A stretch of DNA of 64,000 nucleotides from an uncultured Bacteroidota bacterium. GTDB taxonomy: Bacteria > Bacteroidota > Bacteroidia > Flavobacteriales > Flavobacteriaceae. Positions 41,827 through 49,380 of the stretch are shown here, in pieces. The translations under genes were made by a program, and so were the position numbers. The first letter of the stretch is position 1. Each line of letters begins with the position of its first letter. The stretch spans positions 1 through 64,000 of the forward strand of contig CABZKA010000006.1 in NCBI GenBank assembly GCA_902526165.1, read 5' to 3'. The notes beneath the pieces were generated by a model, which saw only the letters and a program-made list of their open reading frames with translations, was not told the origin of the DNA and searched no databases.

Positions 41827-41849
41827 AAAAAAGCTTAAAAGCTTTAAGC
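41827..41849 (-). terminator. Intrinsic terminator of glnS
   Basis: Minus strand GCTTAA-AGCTT-TTAAGC followed by TTTTTT. Confidence 0.6.
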
Positions 41850-41850
41850 C

Positions 41851-43521
41851 TTATTTATGTTTATTCTTCCAATTATCTCTTAAAGAAACTGTTTTGTTAA
41901 AAACTAACAATTCTTCTGATGAGTCCTTGTCTGCTATGTAATATCCTTTTCTTTGAAACTGAAATGAGTCACCGGGCTTGGATTTTGATAGGGCTAATTC
42001 TGCATGTCCAGTGTGTACAGACATTGAATCTTTATTTAAAATTGAATGTAATTTATCTGTGGGGAACTGCCCTGGTGATGGGTGAGCAAAAAGCCTGTCG
42101 TACTCCCTTATTGTAACCTTGGTGTTTTTTTCTGATGAAACCCAATGAAGGGTGCCCTTGACTTTTCTTTTGCTTTCCTCTGATCCAGATCCGCTTTTAC
42201 TTTTAGGGTCATATGTACATAAAATTTCTGTAACAGCTTGGTTTTCATTTAGCAATACTTCATTTGCCTTGATAATATATGCTCCCTTTAGCCTAACTTC
42301 ATTTCCAACAGAGAGTCTGAAAAACTTTTTTGGTGGATCGATCATGAAGTCAGACCTTTCAATAAGTATGGTCTTTGTAAACAACATTTCTCTGCTTCCT
42401 GCGTTGGGGTCCTCAGGATTATTTTCCACCACTAGTGTTTCATTATATCCATTTTCTAGGTTTGTAATTGTAATTTTTACAGGCTCTTGGACAACCATCA
42501 TTCTATTACACTTTTTGTTCAAATCTTCTCTAACGCAAAACTCTAAAAGAGACATTTCTATAATGTTATCCCTCTTTGCTACACCTGCAGATTTTACAAA
42601 GTTTTTTAGAGCTTCAGGTGAGTAACCCCTTCTCTTTAATCCTGAAATGGTTGGCATACGCGGATCATCCCATCCTTCAACTATCTTGCTTTCAACCAAA
42701 AACAAAAGTTTTCTTTTAGAGGTTATGGTGTGGCTTAAATTCAGTCGAGCAAACTCTCGTTGTTTTGGTCGAATTTTTTTTGGGTCAACCACTTGGTCTA
42801 AAAACCAATTATATAAATCTCTGTGTGGTTTGAATTCTAGTGTGCAAAGGGAATGTGAAACCTGTTCAATATAGTCGGACTCTCCGTGTGTCCAATCATA
42901 CATTGGAAAAATCACCCAGTCGGTTTTTGTCCTGGGGTGTGAGGCGTCAAGAACTCTGTAGATAACAGGATCCCTCATTAACATGTTTGGTGAAGACATA
43001 TCAACTTTTGCTCTTAAGACATGTTGTCCGGGTGAAGACTTTCCGTTTTTCATATCATTAAAAATTGAAAGGCTTTCATGGGTTGGTCTATCTCTATAGG
43101 GGCTGTTTTTTCCTGGTTCTGTTGGGGTTCCTTTTTGGTTGGCAATTTCTTCGGATGATTGAGAGTCGACATATGCCTTATCTTCACTTATTAATTGAAC
43201 AGACCAATCATAAAGTTGTTGGAAATAATCAGAAGCATAGCACTCTTTATCCCAGCTGTATCCAAGCCAAGAAATATTTTCTTTAATAGCGTCAATGTAT
43301 TTTTGATCTTCGTTTTCGGGGTTGGTGTCATCAAACCTAAGGTTGATTTTTGCTTTGTATTTTTTGGCTAACTCAAAATTTAAAACAATTGCTTTTACAT
43401 GCCCTACGTGCAGATAACCGTTTGGCTCGGGGGGGAACCTAAAACAAAGATCGGCAGGATCAAAGCCTTGCTCAAGGTCCTGATCAATAATAATTTCTAT
43501 AAAATTTTTGGATTCTTTCAC
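41851..43521 (-). CDS. glnS: Glutamine--tRNA ligase
   Basis: RFPPEPNGYLHVGHVKAIVLNF; GlnRS-type C-terminal domain; GTG at 43521 (TTG 43524 is the track start). Confidence 0.94.
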   Translation of the reverse strand: MKESKNFIEIIIDQDLEQGFDPADLCFRFPPEPNGYLHVGHVKAIVLNFELAKKYKAKINLRFDDTNPENEDQKYIDAIKENISWLGYSWDKECYASDYFQQLYDWSVQLISEDKAYVDSQSSEEIANQKGTPTEPGKNSPYRDRPTHESLSIFNDMKNGKSSPGQHVLRAKVDMSSPNMLMRDPVIYRVLDASHPRTKTDWVIFPMYDWTHGESDYIEQVSHSLCTLEFKPHRDLYNWFLDQVVDPKKIRPKQREFARLNLSHTITSKRKLLFLVESKIVEGWDDPRMPTISGLKRRGYSPEALKNFVKSAGVAKRDNIIEMSLLEFCVREDLNKKCNRMMVVQEPVKITITNLENGYNETLVVENNPEDPNAGSREMLFTKTILIERSDFMIDPPKKFFRLSVGNEVRLKGAYIIKANEVLLNENQAVTEILCTYDPKSKSGSGSEESKRKVKGTLHWVSSEKNTKVTIREYDRLFAHPSPGQFPTDKLHSILNKDSMSVHTGHAELALSKSKPGDSFQFQRKGYYIADKDSSEELLVFNKTVSLRDNWKNKHK

Positions 43522-43526
43522 CAAAT

Positions 43527-43534
43527 CAAAGTTA
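43527..43534 (-). promoter_or_regulatory. Bacteroidetes-type -7 box TAACTTTG for glnS
   Basis: Matches TAnnTTTG; 5 nt before GTG 43521. Confidence 0.45.
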
Positions 43535-43563
43535 ATTAATTTATAAATGAGGTGTTCATTTTA

Positions 43564-43571
43564 TATTTTTG
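43564..43571 (+). promoter_or_regulatory. Bacteroidetes-type -7 box TATTTTTG for folB
   Basis: Matches TAnnTTTG; 4 nt before ATG 43576. Confidence 0.5.
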
Positions 43572-43575
43572 AAAA

Positions 43576-43932
43576 ATGAAAGTACATGTAAATAATATAA
43601 AGGTGTATGCATACCACGGCTGTCTTGATGAAGAGGGTATCATTGGCTCTGACTATCGTGTTGATGCTGTAGTAGATGTAAAAAATAAGCTCTCGCATCA
43701 AAATGATGACCTTAATCACACGGTGGATTATTCCTTAGTTACACAAATAGTTGTGGAAGAAATGGCCATAAGGTCAAAACTAATAGAAACTGTTGCGGCA
43801 AAAATTATTAAAAGAATCCATAATGAGTGTGCTCATTCAAAGCACGTGTCTATAGCTGTTACGAAGATCAACCCGCCGATCGATGGTGATGTAGAAACGG
43901 TCTCTGTAACTTTAAGTTCAACAGATATTTAA
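43576..43932 (+). CDS. folB: Dihydroneopterin aldolase
   Basis: VNNIKVYAYHGCLDEEGIIGSDYRVDAVVDV; NHTVDYSLVTQIV. Confidence 0.9.
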   Translation: MKVHVNNIKVYAYHGCLDEEGIIGSDYRVDAVVDVKNKLSHQNDDLNHTVDYSLVTQIVVEEMAIRSKLIETVAAKIIKRIHNECAHSKHVSIAVTKINPPIDGDVETVSVTLSSTDI

Positions 43933-43958
43933 AAATTGTTACTTTTGATGCCTTAAAA

Positions 43959-44029
43959 GGCACTGTGGCCGAGTGGCTAGGCAGAGCTCTGCAAAAGCTT
44001 GTACAGCGGTTCGAATCCGCTCGGTGCCT
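43959..44029 (+). tRNA. tRNA-Cys (anticodon GCA)
   Basis: Acceptor GGCACTG/CGGTGCC, anticodon loop CTGCAAA, T-arm AGCGGTTCGAATCCGCT, discriminator U as expected for Cys. Confidence 0.93.
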
Positions 44030-44673
44030 CAATTTAAGACTGTAACTGAAGATACAGATCCGGATACCACCAAATAAACACCAAAGACAAAAACAAATAA
44101 GTTAAGAACTTGCTTCATTTTGTAAAGTATTGAGTCAGTAAGTTTCGTCTTTAGCTTGCTTGCGAAATAATACTTGCAAAGGTTTACAATAATATACGTT
44201 GAAACAGTTGCTAAGAAAAAGAGCCAAATTTTTCCTGTCTCCATTTCAAACTTAGGGCCTATTACAAATAGAACGCCTGTCCAAAAGAATAACACGGCAA
44301 CGTTTATTATGTTAAGCAAATATCCTTTTATCCCTAAGGAAAAAAGGTTTGGAGTTTCAATAACCTTTACTTTTCCTTTTTGTTGTTTCTTTCTTTTTTT
44401 ATATGTTTTAAAAAAAGAAAGCAGGCCATATGAGGAAAGCAAAACACCACCTAAAACAAATAATGCTGGCTGATTTTCTTCAGTGATAAGCTTACTTGCT
44501 CCGAAATATGCAACTGAAAAAAAGGTAATGTCAGCCGCAACAACACCAACGTCTATAAAAAAAGCTTGTTTTATGCCTTTTGAAATACTCGTTTCAAGAA
44601 GGATAAAAAACAGTGGTCCAAAAGAAAATGATAACAGAATACCAAGTGGAACCGCTGGTAAAAACTCTAGCAT
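44029..44673 (-). CDS. LysE family translocator
   Basis: LGILLSFSFGPLFFILLETSISKGIKQAFFIDVGVV; polytopic. Confidence 0.8.
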   Translation of the reverse strand: MLEFLPAVPLGILLSFSFGPLFFILLETSISKGIKQAFFIDVGVVAADITFFSVAYFGASKLITEENQPALFVLGGVLLSSYGLLSFFKTYKKRKKQQKGKVKVIETPNLFSLGIKGYLLNIINVAVLFFWTGVLFVIGPKFEMETGKIWLFFLATVSTYIIVNLCKYYFASKLKTKLTDSILYKMKQVLNLFVFVFGVYLVVSGSVSSVTVLN

Positions 44674-44690
44674 ATTTTAAAAATAATGTT

Positions 44691-46790
44691 TTATTCCGAC
44701 TTGCTGAGAATCTTAAAATCAATATGTTTTTTTTCTAGGTTGGTTTTTTCTACCCTTATTGAAACCTTATCACCTAGGCAGTATTCTTCTTTTGTGTTTT
44801 GACCGATTAAAGAGTTTGTTTTGTAATTGTAAACAAAGTAATCGTATGGAATGTCTTTCATTCTGACAAAGCCTTCGCATTTGTTTGATATCACCTCAAC
44901 AAAAACTCCTCTTTCATTTATGCCAGAAACAATCCCTACAAATTTTTCATTTATACGTTTGGACATGTATTTTACCTGCATCAGTTTGGTGGAAGCTCTT
45001 TCAGCTTTGGTGGCCAACTCCTCTCTTTGGCTACAATGAAAACATTTTTCTTCTATTTCTTTATCATAATATTTTTCTTTCTTCAGGATTGAAAATAAAA
45101 TTCTGTGAACCATAAGGTCTGGATACCTCCTAATTGGTGATGTGAAATGAGAGTAGTTTTCAAACTTAAGTCCAAAATGACCTATGTTCTGTGAGCTGTA
45201 TTTTGCCTTACTCATCGCTCTTATTACCATCATATCTATCACATTTTTTTCGGGCTTTCCTTCACATGCTTTTAACAAAGTATTTATCTCTTTATTTATG
45301 TTTTGTGAATTTACAAGCCTGTTGTTATATCCTAGGTTTTTTACAAACCTTTCAATTTCTACTAGTTTTTTTTCATCTGGAAGATCATGAACTCTGTAGA
45401 CACCCGACCTTGTATTTTCTTTTATTTTTGTGGCAACAGCTTTATTTGCCAAAAGCATAAATTCCTCAATTAGAAAATTTGCTTCTTTTTGCTTCTTTAT
45501 TTTATATCCTACAGGACTTCCTTTTTCATCAACTTTAAATCTTATTTCCTCTTTATTAAAAAAAATAGATCCTTTTTCTTCTCTTTCTTTTTTCAACGAT
45601 ACGGATATTGAATAAAGTTTTTTTATTGAGTCAAAAAGGTTTTTGTTTACTTTTTTTTCATTACCCAATATTGTTTTTTCCGCAGGAATGATGTTCTCTT
45701 TATTTTCTATTATGTGTTGTGCTTCTTCATAGGAGAACCTCTCGTCAGAAATGATAAGAGATTTACAAAACTTTATGTTTGAAATTTTATGGTTTTTATT
45801 AAAAATAAAAAAAACAGAAAAGACATTCTTTTTTTCTTTTGGATTTAAAGAGCAAAGATCGTTGGAAAGTTTTTCTGGCAACATAGGAACAACTCTATCT
45901 GCCAAATAAACACTTGTTGCTCTATAAAAAGCCTCTTTATCGAGCTCTGTTTCTTTCTTAACATAGTGAGATACATCAGCAATATGAACACCAACCTCTA
46001 TCCTTGAATCATCAAACTTTTTAAACGATAAGGCATCATCAAAATCCTTTGCATCATCAGGATCAATTGTAAATGTTAATTTGGTGCTGTGGTCTTCCCT
46101 GTATTTTTCTAAACTTTCTTCTTTTTTTATATTATTTGTTTCTTGTACAACCTTGTCTGAAAAAACATAAGGAAGAGAAAATTCTTCCAAAATAGCGTGC
46201 GTTTGTGACTCACTGTCGCTTGCTTTACCAATAACTTTTAAAACCTCCCCTTCTGGATCTTCATGTTTCCAATCTTTTAGTCTCACTACAACTAAATCTT
46301 CTTTTTTTGCATGCTTATCATCAATAATAAAGCGTACATTTTGTTTTCTTATGTATACACTTTTAATATTTTTATTTATTTCTACCTCTCCAACAAACTT
46401 TTGGTCTGTTCTTTTTTTGATAGATAAAATATTTACTTTTCCTTTCTTATTAATAGAATAATATACCTCATCGTTTTCAAAAAACCCTGAGCATTCTTTT
46501 CTGCTAATATCTAACTCAGTTGATGATGCCAAATCAATAAGTTTGCTTTTTCTTTTTCCTATAATACCAACTAAAAAAAACAAATTTTTGTTAAAGCTGT
46601 ATTTATCATGCTCCTTAATATTGATGCATTTTTTTAGAAGAAGGTTTCTTAATATATCTTTAATATAAATTGAATCAATCTTTACATTTAAAAAGAACTT
46701 AATTTGTTTGATGTTATAGGTTTTTTTCTTGTTTTCAAAAAACAAACAAGCCGCTTTTTTTTCTAAAATATTTAAATCTATTCTGTTCAT
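44691..46790 (-). CDS. rnr: Ribonuclease R
   Basis: TFTIDPDDAKDFDDALSFKK; HFTSPIRRYPDLMVHRIL; S1-like C-terminus. Confidence 0.95.
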   Translation of the reverse strand: MNRIDLNILEKKAACLFFENKKKTYNIKQIKFFLNVKIDSIYIKDILRNLLLKKCINIKEHDKYSFNKNLFFLVGIIGKRKSKLIDLASSTELDISRKECSGFFENDEVYYSINKKGKVNILSIKKRTDQKFVGEVEINKNIKSVYIRKQNVRFIIDDKHAKKEDLVVVRLKDWKHEDPEGEVLKVIGKASDSESQTHAILEEFSLPYVFSDKVVQETNNIKKEESLEKYREDHSTKLTFTIDPDDAKDFDDALSFKKFDDSRIEVGVHIADVSHYVKKETELDKEAFYRATSVYLADRVVPMLPEKLSNDLCSLNPKEKKNVFSVFFIFNKNHKISNIKFCKSLIISDERFSYEEAQHIIENKENIIPAEKTILGNEKKVNKNLFDSIKKLYSISVSLKKEREEKGSIFFNKEEIRFKVDEKGSPVGYKIKKQKEANFLIEEFMLLANKAVATKIKENTRSGVYRVHDLPDEKKLVEIERFVKNLGYNNRLVNSQNINKEINTLLKACEGKPEKNVIDMMVIRAMSKAKYSSQNIGHFGLKFENYSHFTSPIRRYPDLMVHRILFSILKKEKYYDKEIEEKCFHCSQREELATKAERASTKLMQVKYMSKRINEKFVGIVSGINERGVFVEVISNKCEGFVRMKDIPYDYFVYNYKTNSLIGQNTKEEYCLGDKVSIRVEKTNLEKKHIDFKILSKSE

Positions 46791-46936
46791 TAAGGGTTTA
46801 TAAAATTATGTCTTAATTGATTAAATTTTATAAAAATCAACAATTGTTATCAATCAATAATATTATAATTATAAAATATAAATACTTATAATGATGATTG
46901 TTTGTTAATATGTACTATAAAAAAAATAACATATAA

Positions 46937-46978
46937 GTTTACGAGGGTTATTAACACAACATTAACAAAAACGTAAAC
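46937..46978. repeat. Inverted repeat GTTTACG-N28-CGTAAAC in the rnr/rpiB gap
   Basis: Arms 46937..46943 and 46972..46978 are perfect reverse complements, in a very AT-rich 365-bp gap. Confidence 0.5.
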
Positions 46979-47155
46979 CTTAAGAATGCTTATATACAAA
47001 GAGTTAAACAAGATATTAAAACACTATTAAAATGGTAACGGTTGATAAATCAAAAAAAATATTATGTCAATAATTAGCTTAAATTTGTTAAAAAGAGATG
47101 ATAAAAAAAGAGTTATCAAAACCAATCATACTTATAAACAATTACTAAGAAGCTT

Positions 47156-47593
47156 ATGAACATTTTATTAGCAAATGATCACGCAGGAACAACTTTAAAA
47201 AATGAAATAAAAAAAGTTTTAGAAAGTAAGGGTTATAACGTAAATAATTTAGGCTGTGATAGTGAAGAAAGGGTAGATTATCCAGATTTTGCACATCCGT
47301 TAGCTGAGCAAGTTTCCAATGATGATAACCTAAAAGGGATAATAATATGTGGAAGCGGGATTGGGGTTAGCATGTCTGCAAATAAACATAAAGGAGTTAG
47401 ATCGGCATTATGCTGGAACAAGGAGACAGCCAAACTATCTAGATCTCATAACAACGCAAATGTTTTATCATTACCAGCTAGATTTTTAGAAAAAAAAGAA
47501 GCCATTGAAATTGTAGAAATATTTCTCAACACTGAATTTGAAGGAGGAAGACACGAAAGAAGAGTTAATAAAATCAATAAAAAAGACTCTTAA
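47156..47593 (+). CDS. rpiB: Ribose 5-phosphate isomerase B
   Basis: ANDHAGTTLKNEIKKVLE; VDYPDFAHPLAEQV; CGSGIGVSMSANKHKGVRSAL. Confidence 0.94.
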   Translation: MNILLANDHAGTTLKNEIKKVLESKGYNVNNLGCDSEERVDYPDFAHPLAEQVSNDDNLKGIIICGSGIGVSMSANKHKGVRSALCWNKETAKLSRSHNNANVLSLPARFLEKKEAIEIVEIFLNTEFEGGRHERRVNKINKKDS

Positions 47594-47594
47594 A

Positions 47595-48038
47595 ATGCAA
47601 ACAATTATTAAAAAGTGGGGTGACCTTTCTAAAGAAGAGGTTGAAAAAATTTTTAGCTTAAGATCAGAAGTTTTTATTGTTGAACAAGAATGCCCTTACC
47701 AAGACGTTGATGGAAGAGACGCTGAAGCAGATCACCTTTTATTATATGAAAACAATATCCTTTGTGGATATACTAGAATTTTTCCTAAAAACACGTATTT
47801 TAAAGAAGCTTCCTTTGGAAGAACCGTTGTAAAAAAAACACATAGAGGTAAAGGCTATGGGCACACCCTGGTTAAAGAGTCTTTAAAATATTTAAAAAAG
47901 AAAAACGAAGATATTGTTAAAATTTCTGCGCAGTCTTATTTGACTGAATTTTATACTTTTCACGGCTTTGTTCCAAAAGGGGATGAGTATCTGGAGGATA
48001 ATATTCCACACAACGCAATGTTTTTAACTTTTTCTTAA
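47595..48038 (+). CDS. GNAT family N-acetyltransferase (ElaA-like)
   Basis: FSLRSEVFIVEQECPYQDVDGRDAEADHLLLY; ATG 47595 preferred over track start 47538. Confidence 0.82.
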   Translation: MQTIIKKWGDLSKEEVEKIFSLRSEVFIVEQECPYQDVDGRDAEADHLLLYENNILCGYTRIFPKNTYFKEASFGRTVVKKTHRGKGYGHTLVKESLKYLKKKNEDIVKISAQSYLTEFYTFHGFVPKGDEYLEDNIPHNAMFLTFS

Positions 48039-48094
48039 AGAGAAAAAAGAAAATTTTACTTAAATTGTTCTTTTAATTTTTAAATAAACAATCC

Positions 48095-48805
48095 ATGAAA
48101 AATTTTTTTAGCATTTTATTAATATTGTTCGTTTCTGTGTCTTTTTCCCAAAGGTGGGCAGCGTACGGAATTAAAGTATCACCACAAAATGAAGAAGCTG
48201 TAGTTGGAATTATTGACCAATACTTTACAAACAACCCTATTGAAGGTGTTACAGTAAGTCTTTTCTCTGTGCTTTTTACACCAGCAGACCTGAACTTTAC
48301 ACATGAAATTATATTAGATGGAGATCCAGAATCAATCTCAAAGTTTTTTACGCCAGGCTTTCAGCAACAAACAGGATGGCAACTTTTCTCGTCAAAAATT
48401 AATGCGTTCATCGAAGAAACGGTGTTTTCTGCTAACGGATGGAGAGCGTTTGAGTTTGGAGAGGTGATGCCTTTTCAAATGGTAAATACTTTTTCAGCAG
48501 ATAACGAAAATGTAAATAAATGGAGAAATATGGCAAGAACACTAAACGAGAAATATCCAAGAGATTACAGATCTTTTGCGTCAGGAGGAATCTCAGTTGG
48601 CGGACCAACTTCCAAGGCCAACAACTGGATGGTAACAGGGTGGAAAACATATGAAGATTATTTAACTAACTGGTCAAACAACAGAAAGTTTGCGGAAGAC
48701 AATCCTAAAGTTGTAAAAGACAGAGAAAAAATGAATGCAGAAATTGATTATTCGGAGTTCGAGCCCGTAGCAAAATTTATGAGATTCCTTGTTAAGCAGT
48801 GGTAA
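48095..48805 (+). CDS. Secreted protein of unknown function
   Basis: 236 aa with signal peptide MKNFFSILLILFVSVSFSQ; no family recognised. Confidence 0.65.
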   Translation: MKNFFSILLILFVSVSFSQRWAAYGIKVSPQNEEAVVGIIDQYFTNNPIEGVTVSLFSVLFTPADLNFTHEIILDGDPESISKFFTPGFQQQTGWQLFSSKINAFIEETVFSANGWRAFEFGEVMPFQMVNTFSADNENVNKWRNMARTLNEKYPRDYRSFASGGISVGGPTSKANNWMVTGWKTYEDYLTNWSNNRKFAEDNPKVVKDREKMNAEIDYSEFEPVAKFMRFLVKQW

Positions 48806-48825
48806 TATTTACCAAAACCAAAATT

Positions 48826-48850
48826 AAGCCCCACGATTAGGGGCTTTTTT
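48826..48850 (+). terminator. Intrinsic terminator (potentially bidirectional)
   Basis: AAGCCCC-ACGATTA-GGGGCTT followed by TTTT. Confidence 0.8.
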
Positions 48851-48855
48851 ATTTA

Positions 48856-49059
48856 TCACCACCTAACCTTTTTGTCAACTATCTCTACCTCAAACCTTTC
48901 GTCTTTCAAGCTTTTAGAAATCTTTGACCAGCCAGACCTAACATATATTTGAGTGGCACATTCGTGAAATATAATAGATTTGGTCATTCCAAAACCAACA
49001 GGAATACCAAGGTCTTTAAACTTTACACGAAAAGTAACCTCGCCACTAAACCTTGCCAT
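48856..49059 (-). CDS. Small hypothetical protein (67 aa)
   Basis: Non-antisense ORF with upstream overlapping ORF (49046..49174), terminator just downstream; no family recognised. Confidence 0.5.
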   Translation of the reverse strand: MARFSGEVTFRVKFKDLGIPVGFGMTKSIIFHECATQIYVRSGWSKISKSLKDERFEVEIVDKKVRW

Positions 49060-49174
49060 ATCTATTCCTCATCATTTCAACATAAAGCTCAAGAGAGCCT
49101 TTGTCTATATTAAACAACTTATGTGTACCCTTTTCTTTTTTAAAAAAGGTAATTTGAATTTTTCTTTTCTTCAT
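49046..49174 (-). CDS. Tiny hypothetical protein (42 aa, MKKRKIQITFFKKEKGTHKLFNIDKGSLELYVEMMRNRYGKV)
   Basis: Read by eye from the minus strand; overlaps start of the 67-aa ORF by 14 nt; start region is identical to that of the methyltransferase gene. Confidence 0.45.
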   Translation of the reverse strand: MKKRKIQITFFKKEKGTHKLFNIDKGSLELYVEMMRNRYGKV

Positions 49175-49251
49175 TTTATTACAATTTAAATTAAATCGCA
49201 ACAAGAGAATTTAGGATTTCTCGTTTGTTTGGGAGGAGCCCCGCATTCTAA

Positions 49252-49279
49252 ACCACCGTGCAACGAGTTGTCGGTTGGT
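49252..49279 (+). other. Imperfect hairpin in inverted-repeat spacer
   Basis: ACC-ACCG-tg-CAAC-ga-GTTG-t-CGGT-t-GGT pairs over 11 bp with extrahelical bases. Confidence 0.55.
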
Positions 49280-49315
49280 ACGCCTCTAAGCGTTCTTGAT
49301 GCACATCAAAGATAG

Positions 49316-49349
49316 CTAAACGACAACACAAGACCAAAACTAAACGACA
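49316..49349 (+). repeat. Direct repeat CTAAACGACA x2, 24-bp period, upstream of the methyltransferase
   Basis: 49316..49325 and 49340..49349 are identical. Confidence 0.65.
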
Positions 49350-49380
49350 CAATAAATCCCTATATTTAAATTGTAATAAA

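Noticed and set aside
42152-42625. 157-aa plus-strand ORF antisense to glnS
   Set aside because: Entirely inside a clear essential gene; no domain-like sequence; same reasoning applied to the other antisense ORFs in the track.
47060-47087. TTATGTCAATA-containing XerD-like stretch in the rnr/rpiB gap
   Set aside because: Only one half-site resembles dif; no XerC arm.
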